A stretch of 64,000 nucleotides of DNA from Linyphia triangularis (lineage: Eukaryota; Arthropoda; Arachnida; Araneae; Linyphiidae), in the NCBI GenBank assembly GCA_963978545.1, contig OZ021730.1, positions 13,399,796 to 13,463,795 of the forward strand, given 5' to 3'. Made by a program: the position numbers and the translations under genes. The notes beneath the pieces are model-generated. The model had not been told where the DNA came from and did no database searches. It saw nothing but the letters and a program-made list of their open reading frames with translations. Position 1 is the stretch's first letter. Every line of letters starts with the position of its first letter. Below, one piece after another: positions 44,418 through 55,391 of this stretch.

Positions 44418-45785
44418 ATGGCATTTATTCTTCCTTTGTGCCCCACGGGAGGCCTTAATCCCCAAACAACTCAAAACCCAACAAAAAGAAATCTTGAAAC
44501 AGAAAACGATAACAATAGTAAAAAACTGGCATCTCTACTCAACGAACCCACTTTCCTTATCGTACATTCAGATTCAGGCGAATTGGGCAAGATGTCCCCC
44601 TTTTTTATCCAAAAGGGGATAAAGGGCATCTGCGGCAATGAACCTAAGACAATTAAAAGACTTAAATCCGGCGACTTCCTTATCGAAACAAAAGACAATA
44701 GGCAATCTCAATATCTTCTCTCTGCAACTACAATAGGTAACATAAAAATAACAGTAACCCCCCATAATGCTCTAAATTCCAGTCGAGGTGTAATATCTGA
44801 AACGGACCTCCAACACGTCGACGAAGAGGAAATACAAAAAGAATTATCACCCCAAGGCGTCATTAATGTCAAACGCATAACCATCAAAAGAGACAATAAT
44901 ATAATAAAAACCAAACATTTAATACTAACTTTTAATACACCAAAACTACCTAATAGAATCACCGCAGGTTACCTAAGTTGCCCAATTCGCCCATTCATAC
45001 CAAATCCATTACGCTGTTTCAAATGTCAAAAGTTCGGGCATTCGAAGAACGCATGTAGAGGTTCTCTGGATATATGTGCAGTGTGTGGCAGCGCTGATCA
45101 TCCAAGCGACGGCTGCCAAGCAGAACCCTCATGCGTTAACTGCCCTGGAAAACATCCATCCTTTTCCAGGAAGTGCCCAACATACGATAAAGAGAAAAAA
45201 ATCCAAGAAATTAAGACCAACAATAACATATCGTATCCCGAAGCCCGAACTATCTATGACACTACAATTGAAAACTCTATGGCCAAAACAATAGCTAAAT
45301 CCATTCTACCTAAACCAACCCAAGTAAAATCCATAACCACGCAAACAGACATCCACATCCCGAATTCCCCTATGTCCCCAGAACAGCTACTTAAATGCTT
45401 CTCTTCACCTGCCAAACTAAATAGCTCTTCTTCACAAACGAACCCTATTCCAGGTAGCTCTAAACTCCCTGAGAATCCATCCAAAACTTCTGCAAAACCT
45501 AAAAAAAACAAGAAGCAACCAGAACAAAAGCAAACAAATAAACCTGGAGATGCCTTAAAAAATAAAGTGCAAACAAAGATGCAAATGAATTCCCAAATAA
45601 AAAACAAAAAAATAAAAGAAAGTAAATCAAAAACATCGGGGTCATCAACCGATGAAGAATCTGATGTTATCTCGGGTCTCTCTGATCCAGGTGACATGGA
45701 GGTCGACCCAGGCCTCGAGACCCCTGCTCTTCTCCATCCGAGGAGCAAGTCACTAGACCGGCGGATCGGCAATCCTTCCAAGTAA
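44418..45785 (+). CDS. LINE E1 ORF1 protein (CCHC nucleic-acid-binding), 455 aa
   Basis: The protein binds the element RNA and acts as nucleic-acid chaperone in the retrotransposition particle. Residues about 40-190 hold an RRM-like region (FFIQKGIKGICGNEPKTIKR, LKSGDFLIETKD). Residues about 199-255 hold three Cys-rich knuckles: CFKCQKFGHSKNAC, CAVCGSADHPSDGC and CVNCPGKHPSFSRKC (the third is irregular). The C-terminal half is Lys/Ser/Thr-rich and ends in an acidic SGLSDPGDMEVDPGLETP segment shared with E2 and E3. The start is the first ATG after the 5' UTR. The stop lies 8 nt before the ORF2 ATG. There is no defect. Confidence 0.88.
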   Translation: MAFILPLCPTGGLNPQTTQNPTKRNLETENDNNSKKLASLLNEPTFLIVHSDSGELGKMSPFFIQKGIKGICGNEPKTIKRLKSGDFLIETKDNRQSQYLLSATTIGNIKITVTPHNALNSSRGVISETDLQHVDEEEIQKELSPQGVINVKRITIKRDNNIIKTKHLILTFNTPKLPNRITAGYLSCPIRPFIPNPLRCFKCQKFGHSKNACRGSLDICAVCGSADHPSDGCQAEPSCVNCPGKHPSFSRKCPTYDKEKKIQEIKTNNNISYPEARTIYDTTIENSMAKTIAKSILPKPTQVKSITTQTDIHIPNSPMSPEQLLKCFSSPAKLNSSSSQTNPIPGSSKLPENPSKTSAKPKKNKKQPEQKQTNKPGDALKNKVQTKMQMNSQIKNKKIKESKSKTSGSSTDEESDVISGLSDPGDMEVDPGLETPALLHPRSKSLDRRIGNPSK

Positions 45786-45793
45786 CATTCAAT

Positions 45794-48543
45794 ATGTTAT
45801 CTTGGAATTGTCGCGGTTTCCACCACAATTCGGTAGATATAAAACATCTTGTAGATTTACACAAACCTGTCTGTTTCTGCTTGCAAGAAACGCTCTTGAA
45901 GCCTTTTCAGAGCTCCCTTGTTAGGGGGTATAGTCCTCTACGTAAGGACTTCCTCAACGGCGACAGAGCTAGCGGTGGTGTTGCTATTTTCACATCTAAT
46001 AGCAGTCCATCCACCCCGCTATCGCTCACAACCTCCTTACAAGCTGTTGCTGTTAGAGTAACTGTAAAAAACTTACTTGTCACAGTTTGCTCAGTCTATC
46101 TCCCCCCTAATCGTAACATCCGACAATCAGAATTAGATAGGCTTTGTGATCAGCTTCCTCCCCCTTTTATTTTAATGGGGGACTTTAATGGCCACAATCC
46201 TCTTTGGGGTAGCCCAGATATTAACTACCGTGGAAGACAGATTGAAAAATTTATAGAGGAACAGAATCTCTGTCTCCTCAATGATGGGCAACATACATAC
46301 TTCCACACCCCATCGAGGACGTTTCACGCCATCGATCTTGTCTTGTGTTCACCATCTCTCCTACATCTATGGTCTTTTCATGTCGGGCGGGATCCTTACC
46401 ATAGTGATCATTTTCCCGTCCTTCTGGAGATGTTAGGAGTCGATACTGTTCCCTCTGCACGTATACCGCGTTTCAAAATAGAAGCAGCTGATTGGAAACA
46501 GTTTTCTTCCGTCGTCCACTTCTCTGACGAGATGGTGAACCAAGATGACATAGATGAAGCTGTTAATTCTATCACCCATGCCATCTTGGAAGCTGCTCAT
46601 TTGTCCATACCTTTGACATCTACCAATCTACCGAAAACTCCCAAACCGTGGTGGAACAACGACTGTAAAATTGCCCACAAAAAGCGGAGGAAGGCTTGGG
46701 GTATTTTCCGCAGATATCCCACAGAAGCCAACCTTATCGCTTTTAAATGTGCCCGAGCAGAAGCTCGTAGGATCCGCCGGCGTAGCCAGAAGGACTCTTG
46801 GATGCGTTATGTCAGCACTATAACATCGAATACCTCTTCTAAAAGGGTCTGGAACAAAGTTAATAAAATCAAAGGTCAATATCCTAGACATTCCATTTCT
46901 ATCTTGGAGACTAATCTAGGAATAGTTTCAGATCCTAAAGGAATTGCTGATACTCTGGCTGAATCCTTTGCTAATATATCCAGCAATTCGAATTACCAAG
47001 AGCCGTTTGCCACCATAAAACGCAAAGCTGAGAAAACTAAACTAAATTTTACATCTACCGAGTTGGAAGACTATAATGCTGATTTCACCATGGCTGAGTT
47101 AATGCGAGCTCTTTCGAACACTCGCAGCTCAGCTGTTGGTCATGATGAAATCCATTATAGTATGCTGAAACATCTCCAGCCTCTCCAACTCAAGTTCCTT
47201 CTCAAGTTATATAACAGAATCTGGCGGGAAAACAAATTTCCGTCAGCATGGCAACGCGCTCTTGTAATTCCGATTGTTAAGCCAGGTAAAGACCCTAAGA
47301 GTCCTTCCAGCTACAGGCCTATAGCATTGACTAGTTGCCTGTGCAAGCTTCTAGAAAAAATAGTCAATGCTCGCCTTCTTTTTTATTTGGAACAAAACAG
47401 TTGTCTCTCTCGGTTTCAAAGTGGGTTCCGTCGTGGACGCAGTACACTTGACAACCTGCTCCTCCTTGAAACATGCATACGGGAGGCATTTGTCAAGCGG
47501 AACCATTTGGTGTCTGTATTTTTCGACATGGAGAAAGCCTATGACCGTACTTGGAGATATGGTATCCTCAGAGACCTACATAATATGGGTCTCAGAGGAA
47601 ATTTACCACTCTTTATTGAGAATTTCCTTTCTCGGAGAGTCTTCCAAGTACGCGTCAACTCTATCTTGTCAGATGAGTTTATTCAGGAGCAAGGCGTTCC
47701 CCAGGGAAGTGTATTGAGTTGCGCACTGTTTATCATCAAAGTCAACGACATTATGACCTGCCTACCACCTGCAGTGTCTGGATCGTTATTTGTCGATGAC
47801 TTTCAAATATCGTGCGCCTCAATAAATATATCTCTTATCGAAAGACAAATGCAAATTGCCATCAGAAGACTTTCAGACTGGGCCAAACATAATGGATTTA
47901 CATTTAATGCCCAAAAGACCGTGGCCATGCACTTTTGCAGGAAACGTGAGCTTCACAACCACCCCGAGCTATTCTTGAATAGGGTCCAGATACCTATTGT
48001 ATCTGAAAAAAAATTCCTTGGAGTCATTTTCGACTCGAAGCTCACTTTCCTGCCTCATATAAAACATCTGAGACTAAAGTGCATTAAAGCTCTGAATCTT
48101 CTGAAAGTGCTTTCTAACACTTCTTGGGGTGCTGATACCACCTCCATGTTGAAAATATACAGATGCCTTATTCGTTCCAAACTTGATTATGGTTCTGTGG
48201 TGTACGGATCTGCCAGAAAATCGGCGTTGAAGCTCCTTGACCCTGTTCACCACCAAGGTGTCAGAATCGCGTCAGGAGCCTTCCGTACATCACCAATCCC
48301 AAGTGTACTCAATATATGCTTAGAACGACCTTTGAAACTGAGAAGAGACAAGCTGTCTTTAAAATTTTATTTTAAAATTAAAAGTCACCCACGTCATCCT
48401 CTCTCTCATAATATTTATAATCCATCTCATACCAGACTTTTTAATGCTCGTCCATCTGTCATACCATCATTTTCTCTAAGAATACTTTCATTGCTTGCTT
48501 CTTATCATGTTGACAATTTCAGGGTGCATCCTATCATTTTCAC
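45794..48543 (+). CDS. LINE E1 ORF2, first part (endonuclease and reverse transcriptase)
   Basis: ORF2 nicks target DNA and copies the element RNA onto it. The AP-endonuclease starts at once with LSWNCRGFHHNSVDIKHL and continues with LQETLL, MGDFNGHNPLWGS and SDHFPV (catalytic Asn, Glu, Asp and His motifs). The reverse transcriptase shows KPGKDPKSPSSYRPIALTS, FDMEKAYDRTW, QGVPQGSVLSCALF and the catalytic FVDD. The frame is open for 917 codons, then runs into E2; the residues FTPSGAHIL before the present stop come from E2. The remaining parts lie at 54376-55167 and 61050-61185. The sum of the three parts is 3678 nt, exactly the E2 ORF2 length, so E1 was intact when hit. Confidence 0.92.
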
Positions 48544-48600
48544 CCCCTCGGGGGCTCACATCTTGTGAGTACGGGCTTGGCGAACCCGAGGTACCCTAGC
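48544..48600 (+). promoter_or_regulatory. Folded 5' end of LINE E2
   Basis: CCCC-TC-GGGGG, then stem ctcac-atctt-gtgag, then hairpin cgggctt-ggcg-aacccg, then aggtaccc. Compared with E1 the first stem has changed on both sides (tttactt/aagtaaa to ctcac/gtgag) and still pairs. That is covariation expected of a selected RNA structure. Confidence 0.55.
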
Positions 48601-48813
48601 TGGGCCTAGCATTTTCTTTTCTTTCCTTTTTTGTTAGGCCCTACCGTATGTACTGTTTAGTTACTCTTTTATTTTGTTCATTCTTTCAATTCCATATATT
48701 GTCTTACGTTCTCGTTTTGGTATTTTTTTACTTATATTTCTGGGTTTAGTTTATATTTCTTATACTTTTGGATTTATTTATATGATTTTTTTTTTTTTGT
48801 TGGATTATACCAA

Positions 48814-48835
48814 CCCACGTGTTTGCCGTGCGTGG
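48814..48835 (+). promoter_or_regulatory. Conserved 5' UTR core of LINE E2
   Basis: Same cccacgtgtttgccgtgcgt core as E1, within an otherwise unrelated leader. Confidence 0.4.
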
Positions 48836-49067
48836 CGTCCCGTAAGGGGGAGAATGGGATCCTGGGGTCACCTTGCGCAGGATTCACATGGTTGGGTCCT
48901 CGCATGCGTGCCCTTTGGCCCAGGATTCACTGTAGACGGGTGGCAGAAGGTAGCCCCCTTCTGTCAATCGGCTGGTAGTGTAAATTCCATCTTCACTACC
49001 TAGGGTTAGCATTGCGGTTAGGGTTGCCCTGCGGATCTACAACCCGAAGCCGTAATGCTATATCTCG

Positions 49068-50522
49068 ATGCTATCCCTGAGACCCCAAGGGTCTCCCCTT
49101 GTTGGGCTCTGTGATGGGTGGGGACGCATCGAGATGAACATCATATCTCTAATTATGGAATCTTTACCTTTTAAAGGCACGGGTGAAGCCTTAATTCACC
49201 CACAAACTACCAACCCCAGCTCTACATCCAAACGTCCATCAGATCCACTTGCCACAAATGAAACAAAAAAACTGTCCATTACTTTACCTGCGTTCTACAT
49301 CATACAATCACCTGATCCTGCTTTTAAAACAAAATCACCGTTCTATATACAGAAGGCTATCCAAGGTGCCATAGGAGAACCTAAATCCATAAAACGACTG
49401 CGTTCAGGGGACTTGCTCATTGAAGCTTCTAATCCCCTGCAATCTCAATCCCTCAATAGACTTAAAATGCTTGCTACTTTCAATATTACATCAATGCCTC
49501 ACAAAACCCTAAACAATAGCCAAGGAGTGATTTCCGAACCAGACCTCCAGAATGTAGATGAGGACGAGCTCGTCTCTGAACTTTCGAGTCAGGGCGTAGT
49601 TCGTGCTCATCGCATCACAATAAAACGTAACAATGAAATATTAAAAACTAAACATGTCATACTTACATTCAATACTCCTCTCCTACCACCTAATATCAAA
49701 GCCGGATATCTGAACTGCCCCGTCCGCCTATATATCCCGAATCCGTTGCGCTGTTTTAAGTGTCAACGGTTCGGTCATTCTAAGAACACCTGTAATAGGC
49801 CGGACACATGTGCCAAATGTGGAATTGCAGACCATGCTGATCGGGATTGCAGCGCAGATCCCCATTGCATCAATTGCGATGGCGATCATCCTGCGTTTTC
49901 TCGATCATGCCCCGAATGGCTGCGTGAAAAAAAAATCCAGGAAATTAAATCCACAAGCCGTGTGTCCTACGCTGAGGCAAGGGCCCAGGTCCCGAAACTA
50001 CCATCTAAAACGGGCCAAAAGACCTACTCAGCTGCAGTTCAGCCGAAATCTGTAACTAACATCAGTATCCAGACCAATCTCTCATACCCTTGCCAACTCC
50101 AAACATCTAGTACATCCAAATCCAATAGTCCAATCACAACCAACCCTAAAACTGTAACAACTGCAATCCAAACTAAACTAGTCTGTATAAAATCTGCTAA
50201 AACTCAACAAAATGTATCCCCTCCCACTGCAGTAGCTAAACCAATTACAAAATCCGTAACCAAACCAGGAGATGCCCTTAAACATAAGGTTCTCTCCAAA
50301 AACAAAAAAAAACCTGAACTTGAAAACAATCAATTATCCTTGCCACAGAAAACTAAAAAAGCAAAACCAAATAATACTAACTCAGATTTATCATCGGAAG
50401 AAGATGCCATTTCTGGTTTATCTTCCGGTGAGATGGATGTAGAAGCTGGGTTGGAGACTCCTTTTAATCTCCAACCTAGGAGCAAGTCGAAAGAAAGGGG
50501 GACTGACATTAATAAATCTTAA
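49068..50522 (+). CDS. LINE E2 ORF1 protein (CCHC nucleic-acid-binding), up to 484 aa
   Basis: Same role and layout as the E1 protein: an RRM-like region (PFYIQKAIQGAIGEPKSIKR, LRSGDLLIEAS), then three knuckles CFKCQRFGHSKNTC, CAKCGIADHADRDC and CINCDGDHPAFSRSC at about residues 228-285. A Lys/Ser-rich C-terminal part ends in SSEEDAISGLSSGEMDVEAG. The first ATG of the frame (49068) gives an N-terminal extension unlike E1. Internal Met codons at 49134 or 49155 are more likely starts, giving about 455-462 aa. The frame is intact. Confidence 0.85.
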   Translation: MLSLRPQGSPLVGLCDGWGRIEMNIISLIMESLPFKGTGEALIHPQTTNPSSTSKRPSDPLATNETKKLSITLPAFYIIQSPDPAFKTKSPFYIQKAIQGAIGEPKSIKRLRSGDLLIEASNPLQSQSLNRLKMLATFNITSMPHKTLNNSQGVISEPDLQNVDEDELVSELSSQGVVRAHRITIKRNNEILKTKHVILTFNTPLLPPNIKAGYLNCPVRLYIPNPLRCFKCQRFGHSKNTCNRPDTCAKCGIADHADRDCSADPHCINCDGDHPAFSRSCPEWLREKKIQEIKSTSRVSYAEARAQVPKLPSKTGQKTYSAAVQPKSVTNISIQTNLSYPCQLQTSSTSKSNSPITTNPKTVTTAIQTKLVCIKSAKTQQNVSPPTAVAKPITKSVTKPGDALKHKVLSKNKKKPELENNQLSLPQKTKKAKPNNTNSDLSSEEDAISGLSSGEMDVEAGLETPFNLQPRSKSKERGTDINKS

Positions 50523-50530
50523 AATTCAGT

Positions 50531-53500
50531 CTCCTTTCTTGGAATTGTCGCGGTTTCCACCACAATTCGGTTGACATCAAACATTTAGTTGATGAACATA
50601 AACCTGTTTGTATCTGTTTGCAAGAGACGCTCTTGAAGCCTTTTCAGAGCTCTCTTGTTAGGGGATATAGTCCTCTCCGGAAGGACTATGTCAGCGGCGA
50701 CAGAGCTAGCGGTGGTGTCGCTATATTTACATCAAATAGCAATCCATCCACACCGCTAACGCTCTCGACCAACCTTCAAGCTGTTGCTGTCAGAGTCGCC
50801 ATACACCATCGATTAATTACTGTCTGTTCCGTTTACCTCCCCCCTAATCTAAATATCAGACAAACAGATTTGAACAGGCTTTGTGGCCAGCTTCCGCCCC
50901 CTTTTATTATAATCGGGGACTTTAATGGCCACAATCCTCTTTGGGGTAGCCCAGATATCAACAATCGTGGAAGACAAATCGAGAAATTAATATCAGACCA
51001 ACATCTCTGTATTTTTAATAATGGGCAAAATACATACTTCCACGCCCCATCGAGGACTTTCCACGCCATCGATCTCTCCCTGTGTTCACCATCTCTTTTC
51101 TCTGATTGGACGTTTTTTGTGGAAAATGATCCTTTTCATAGTGATCATTTTCCAATAATCCTTAACTATCTAGGAGGTGCATCTACACCTGTAATCCGCC
51201 AACCCCTATTTATCCTCGAAAGGGCGGATTGGGATAGGTTTTCTTCAGTCGTTTCTCTTTCTGACGAGATGGTGGACCAGGACGACATTGATGTAGCTGT
51301 GCAATCGGTCACCAACGCCATTATTGAAGCTGCTCACCTTTCTATACCTGTATCATCAACAAAGCTACCGAAACAATCTAAACCGTGGTGGAACCAAAAC
51401 TGCAGACTTGCCCATAAAAAACAAAAAAAGTTGTGGGGTATTTTTCGTAAATGCCCCACTACGACAAATCTAATCAATTTTAAGCGGGCACGGGCCGAAG
51501 CGCGTCAGATCCGCCGCCGAAGCCAGAGGGATTCTTGGAGGAAATATGTTAGCAGCATAACTTCCTCGACGTCTTCCAGGAGGGTCTGGAACAAGGTCAA
51601 TAAGATCAAGGGCCGCTATCCCAATTACTCTATCTCCATCTTAGAGAACCATCAGGGAGTTGTTTCAGACCCTAAGGACATTGCTGATACTCTTGGAGAT
51701 GCATTCGCCAAGGTTTCAAGCAATTCCAATTATAAAGAGCCGTTCGCATCATATAAGCTTCGAGCTGAGAGAACAAAGTTGAATTTTGCTTCTGCTTCTT
51801 CAGAAGATTATAACTCTGAATTTACTTTGGCTGAGTTGATGCAAGCATTATCTGGTTCCAACAATTCTGCCGTTGGGCCAGATGATATACATTACTCTAT
51901 GCTTAAACATCTCCAGCCACTCCAGCTCAAGCTTATATTGAAATTGTTTAATCGTATTTGGCAAGAGAATACATTTCCATCCAACTGGCAACGTGCTCTA
52001 ATAATACCAATTGTAAAACCTGGTAAAGACCCCAAGAATCCCTCAAGTTATCGCCCAATTGCATTAACTAGTTGTTTTTGTAAACTCCTGGAGAAACTAG
52101 TTAATGCACGTCTTCTTTTTTATCTCGAATATAATAATAGTCTGTCTCGGTTCCAGAGTGGCTTTCGTCGCGGACGAAGCACTATTGACAACTTGCTCCT
52201 CCTCGAAACATCAATTCGGGAGGCCTTTGTCAAGCGGAACCATTTGGTATCGGTATTCTTTGACATGGAGAAGGCATATGACCGTACTTGGAGATATGGT
52301 ATACTCAAAGACCTACATGATCTAGGTCTGCGAGGAAATTTACCTACATTTATTGAGAACTTTTTAAAACGAAGAATCTTTCAAGTACGAGTTAACTCGA
52401 TCTTATCTGACGAGTACATACAAGAACAAGGTGTCCCCCAGGGAAGTGTGTTGAGTTGCGCACTGTTTATCGTCAAAGTCAACAGCCTTTTGACCTGTCT
52501 ACCACCATCAGTGTCAGGGACGTTGTTTGTTGACGATTTTCAGATGTCATGCGCCTCAACGAATATGTCACTCATAGAGAGACAGCTTCAGCTGGCTATC
52601 AGGAGAATCACAGACTGGGCTAATCAGAACGGGTTTACGTTTTCAGCTGAAAAAACCGTAGCCATGCACTTCTGCAGGAAACGTGAGCTTCACAATGACC
52701 CAGAAATTTTTTTAAATGGTGTCCAAATACCCATTGTTTCCGAGACCAAATTTCTCGGAATAATTTTTGATTCTAAGCTCACTTTCCTGCCACATATTAA
52801 ACATCTTAAATTGAAGTGCTTTAAAGTCTTGAATCTCATGAAAGTTCTCTCTAACACTTCCTGGGGAGCTGACACTACCTCCATGTTAAAGATATACCGA
52901 TGCCTGGTCCGTTCCATACTTGACTATGGCTCGGTGGTGTACGGATCAGCCAGAAAATCGGCGTTAATGCTCCTGGATCCTATTCACCATTCAGGTCTCA
53001 GGATCGCATCAGGAGCATTTAGTACATCACCGGTGCAAAGTTTATATGTGCTTTGTCTGGAATCCTCTCTGGGACTGAGACGTGACAAACTTTCTTTAAA
53101 ATTTTATTTTAAAATCAAAAGTCATCCATCTCATCCCCTTTTAGAACACATTTTTAACCCTTCACATCAACGACTTTTTAACGCACGCCCATCTTGCATA
53201 CCATCTTTTACATTAAGAATTCAGTCCATTCTTTCATCACATAATATCAACAATTTTAAGATTCGTCCTATCTCATACTCCATCCCACCATGGCATCACC
53301 ATCAAATAATTATTCTTAATATTTTTACAAATTTAAAAAAAAGCACTACACCTGACGTTGCTTTTATAAGTGTATTTTACTATCATCGACATAATTTTTC
53401 CAATTTTAAGGCAATATATACGGATGGGTCCAAAAGCCAAGGGCATGTCGGAGCTGCTGCAATTCATGACAATAACATCATGTCCCGAGAATTGCACCAT

Positions 53501-54208
53501 AGCAGCTCCGTCTTTTCAGCTGAGGCCCTGGCTATTCTATTGGCCTTGCAATTTATTTTAAAGCAAGGCCATGGTCAGTGGATTATTTACACAGATTCCA
53601 AGAGCTGTTTAGACGCACTAAATAATCCACTGAACCAGACCCATCCTTTTATCTTAGAAATTTTAAAACTTCATATTACACTTTTAGACAAAAAATTTAA
53701 AGTTCTTTTTTGTTGGATCCCAGGTCATGTGGGGATCATGGGTAATGAACGCGCAGATTCCATCGCACGATCAGTAAGTGGACCTAGGAGCACTTGGCTC
53801 TGCCCTGACGACGCATATAAAGCTTGTGACACTGCTCTGTCTCTCACTTGGCAGGCCATGTGGGATGCACAGACAGCTAACAAGCTGCGTTCGTTTCAGC
53901 CCTTAATTTCCGGATTCGCTCCCATACAGCAATCTAGGAAGAGGGAAGTGCTCCTAACTAGATTAAGAATAGGCCACACTCGTTTTACCCATGTGCATCT
54001 TCTGCTGGCAGAAGATGCCCCCACATGCAATACCTGTGGAGTTATATTTTCTGTTTTTCATGTTTTGAATGAATGTCGATCTTTTAAAACGTTCAGACGG
54101 CAGTATTTTAATACCAACCATCCCTCACTTTCATCCATTTTATGTTCACCTCCTCACAAAAATCTTTTTAAATTTTTATATGACATTGGATTTTACCACC
54201 TGATTTAA
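50531..54208 (+). CDS. LINE E2 ORF2 polyprotein, intact, about 1225 aa
   Basis: A full ORF2 with no stop. The AP-endonuclease is within residues 1-230 (LSWNCRG at the very start, LQETLLKP, IGDFNGHNPLWGS, SDHFPI). The reverse transcriptase is about 460-740 (SSYRPIALTSCFCKLLEK near 505, FDMEKAYDRTW, QGVPQGSVLSCALF, FVDD near 666). RNase H is about 955-1090 (YTDGSKSQGHVGAAAIHD near 962, SAEALA, IIYTDSKSCLDALN, CWIPGHVG near 1061, ERADSIA). A C-terminal Cys/His region (RIGHTRFTHVHLLLAEDAPT, CNTCG, LNECRSF) closes it. The first ATG (50618) would remove the WNCRG start of the endonuclease. The frame is open upstream to just past the ORF1 stop, so I mark it from the CTC at the position of the E1 ATG; a non-AUG or reinitiation start is implied. 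Confidence 0.9.
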   Translation, partial: LLSWNCRGFHHNSVDIKHLVDEHKPVCICLQETLLKPFQSSLVRGYSPLRKDYVSGDRASGGVAIFTSNSNPSTPLTLSTNLQAVAVRVAIHHRLITVCSVYLPPNLNIRQTDLNRLCGQLPPPFIIIGDFNGHNPLWGSPDINNRGRQIEKLISDQHLCIFNNGQNTYFHAPSRTFHAIDLSLCSPSLFSDWTFFVENDPFHSDHFPIILNYLGGASTPVIRQPLFILERADWDRFSSVVSLSDEMVDQDDIDVAVQSVTNAIIEAAHLSIPVSSTKLPKQSKPWWNQNCRLAHKKQKKLWGIFRKCPTTTNLINFKRARAEARQIRRRSQRDSWRKYVSSITSSTSSRRVWNKVNKIKGRYPNYSISILENHQGVVSDPKDIADTLGDAFAKVSSNSNYKEPFASYKLRAERTKLNFASASSEDYNSEFTLAELMQALSGSNNSAVGPDDIHYSMLKHLQPLQLKLILKLFNRIWQENTFPSNWQRALIIPIVKPGKDPKNPSSYRPIALTSCFCKLLEKLVNARLLFYLEYNNSLSRFQSGFRRGRSTIDNLLLLETSIREAFVKRNHLVSVFFDMEKAYDRTWRYGILKDLHDLGLRGNLPTFIENFLKRRIFQVRVNSILSDEYIQEQGVPQGSVLSCALFIVKVNSLLTCLPPSVSGTLFVDDFQMSCASTNMSLIERQLQLAIRRITDWANQNGFTFSAEKTVAMHFCRKRELHNDPEIFLNGVQIPIVSETKFLGIIFDSKLTFLPHIKHLKLKCFKVLNLMKVLSNTSWGADTTSMLKIYRCLVRSILDYGSVVYGSARKSALMLLDPIHHSGLRIASGAFSTSPVQSLYVLCLESSLGLRRDKLSLKFYFKIKSHPSHPLLEHIFNPSHQRLFNARPSCIPSFTLRIQSILSSHNINNFKIRPISYSIPPWHHHQIIILNIFTNLKKSTTPDVAFISVFYYHRHNFSNFKAIYTDGSKSQGHVGAAAIHDNNIMSRELHHSSSVFSAEALAILLALQFILKQGHGQWIIYTDSKSCLDALNNPLNQTHPFILEILKLHITLLDKKFKVLFCWIPGHVGIMGNERADSIARSVSGPRSTWLCPDDAYKACDTALSLTWQAMWDAQTANKLRSFQPLISGFAPIQQSRKREVLLTRLRIGHTRFTHVHLLLAEDAPTCNTCGVIFSVFHVLNECRSFKTFRRQYFNTNHPSLSSILCSPPHKNLFKFLYDIGFYHLI

Positions 54209-54304
54209 ATATTTGCCTCATCTTATATTTGATTTTTTTTCAAACTTTTAAATGTTAACAATGACTTACTTTTAATGTATTTTAAAACGAATTGACGATT
54301 GGTT

Positions 54305-54337
54305 GGCGCAGTATGGCCCATGTGTTGCCCTTGCGCC
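54305..54337 (+). other. LINE E2 3' terminal hairpin, 33 nt
   Basis: ggcgca...tgcgcc stem around gtatggcccatgtgttgccc, followed by an A/C-rich spacer and the ACCA tail. Confidence 0.7.
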
Positions 54338-54375
54338 GTTAAACTTCACTCAACCAACCAACCTATCATTTTCAC

Positions 54376-55167
54376 AGTTCCACCTTGGCACATACATGAA
54401 ATTACAATTTTAAATACATTCAGCAATTTTAATAAAAGTTTTACTCCAGATATAGTTTTTAGAACCTTGTTTCATTATCATAGAGAACACTTCTCAAATT
54501 TTAAAGCCATCTACACGGACGGGTCTAAAAGCCAGGGGAACGTTGGAGCGGCTGCAGTTCATGATAAGATCATCCTCTCTCGTGAACTGCATAATAGCTG
54601 CTCCATTTTTACAGCTGAGTCCCTGGCTATTTTCTTGGCCTTGCAGTATATTTTACAGCAAGGTCATGGCCAGTGGATTATTTATACAGATTCGAAGAGC
54701 TGTTTGGATGCGCTGAATAATCCACTGAGTCAGACCCATCCGTTTATACTAGATATTTTAAAACTTCATATGACACTTGTTGAGAGAGATTTTAAAGTTA
54801 TTTTCTGTTGGATCCCAGGTCATGTGGGGATCGTGGGTAATGAACACGCAGATTCTGTTGCCCGATCTGCTAGTGGACCTAGGAGCACTTGGCTCTGCCC
54901 TGACGACGCTATAAAAGCTTGTGACACTGCTCTGTCTCTCACTTGGCAGGCCATGTGGGATGCACAGACAGCTAACAAGCTGCGTTCGTTTCAGCCCTCA
55001 GTTTCCGGATTCGCCCCGATACAGCAATCCCGGAAAAGGGAAGTGCTCCTGACACGTCTAAGAATAGGCCACACTCGTTTCACCCACATGCATCTTCTGC
55101 TGGCAGAAGATGCCCCCACATGCAATTCCTGTGGAGTTATTTTTTCTGTTTTACATATTTTAAGTGA
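54376..55167 (+). CDS. LINE E1 ORF2, second part (RNase H)
   Basis: This continues E1 ORF2 in the same codon phase after the E2 insertion. VPPWHIHEITILNTFSNFNK matches the E2 text at the same place. RNase H follows with YTDGSKSQGNVGAAAVHD, TAESLA, IIYTDSKSCLDALN, CWIPGHVG and EHADSVA, all catalytic acids present. It then enters the C-terminal Cys/His region (RIGHTRFTHMHLLLAEDAPT, CNSCG). It is interrupted at codon 1181 by E3, and the frame's present end at 55231 is inside E3. No stop or frameshift within the part. Confidence 0.9.
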
Positions 55168-55228
55168 CCCCTCAGGGGGTTTACTTTCTCAAAGTAAATA
55201 CGGGCTTCACAACCCCGGGGCGCCCCAG
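55168..55228 (+). promoter_or_regulatory. Folded 5' end of LINE E3
   Basis: CCCC-TCA-GGGGG, stem tttacttt-ctc-aaagtaaa, hairpin cggg-cttcacaac-cccg, then gggcgcccc. The first stem is one base pair longer than in E1. Confidence 0.5.
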
Positions 55229-55391
55229 TGATCTATCCCTTCTTCTGTTTTACCTTCTTTTTTGGGTTCTGTATTTATTGTTTGGCTTCTCTTCCTTCCC
55301 TCGTTGTGGTTACCTCTTCAGAGGTGAGGGCTCCCCTTGAGAAGCTTTGTGCCGCTCTGTTGCTATCAGCTTCTCTTGGGGATTATATCAA

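Larger units (their letters stand above)
48544..54361 (+). mobile_element. LINE copy E2 (I-like), full-length, inserted in E1
   Basis: It begins CCCCTCGGGGG, ends after the hairpin and caaccaaccaa tail, and is flanked by the perfect 14-bp repeat cctatcattttcac (48530-48543 and 54362-54375). Length 5818 bp. ORF1 and ORF2 are both open. It belongs to a different subfamily from E1/E3: the 5' UTR differs apart from the first 60 nt and the cacgtg core, and the tail of ORF1 is distinct. E4 is its close relative. Confidence 0.93.

Noticed and set aside
45254..45781. 175-codon antisense ORF over E1 ORF1, and other antisense ORFs in the LINEs
   Set aside because: They are reverse shadows of the Lys-rich coding sequence, not conserved as proteins between copies.
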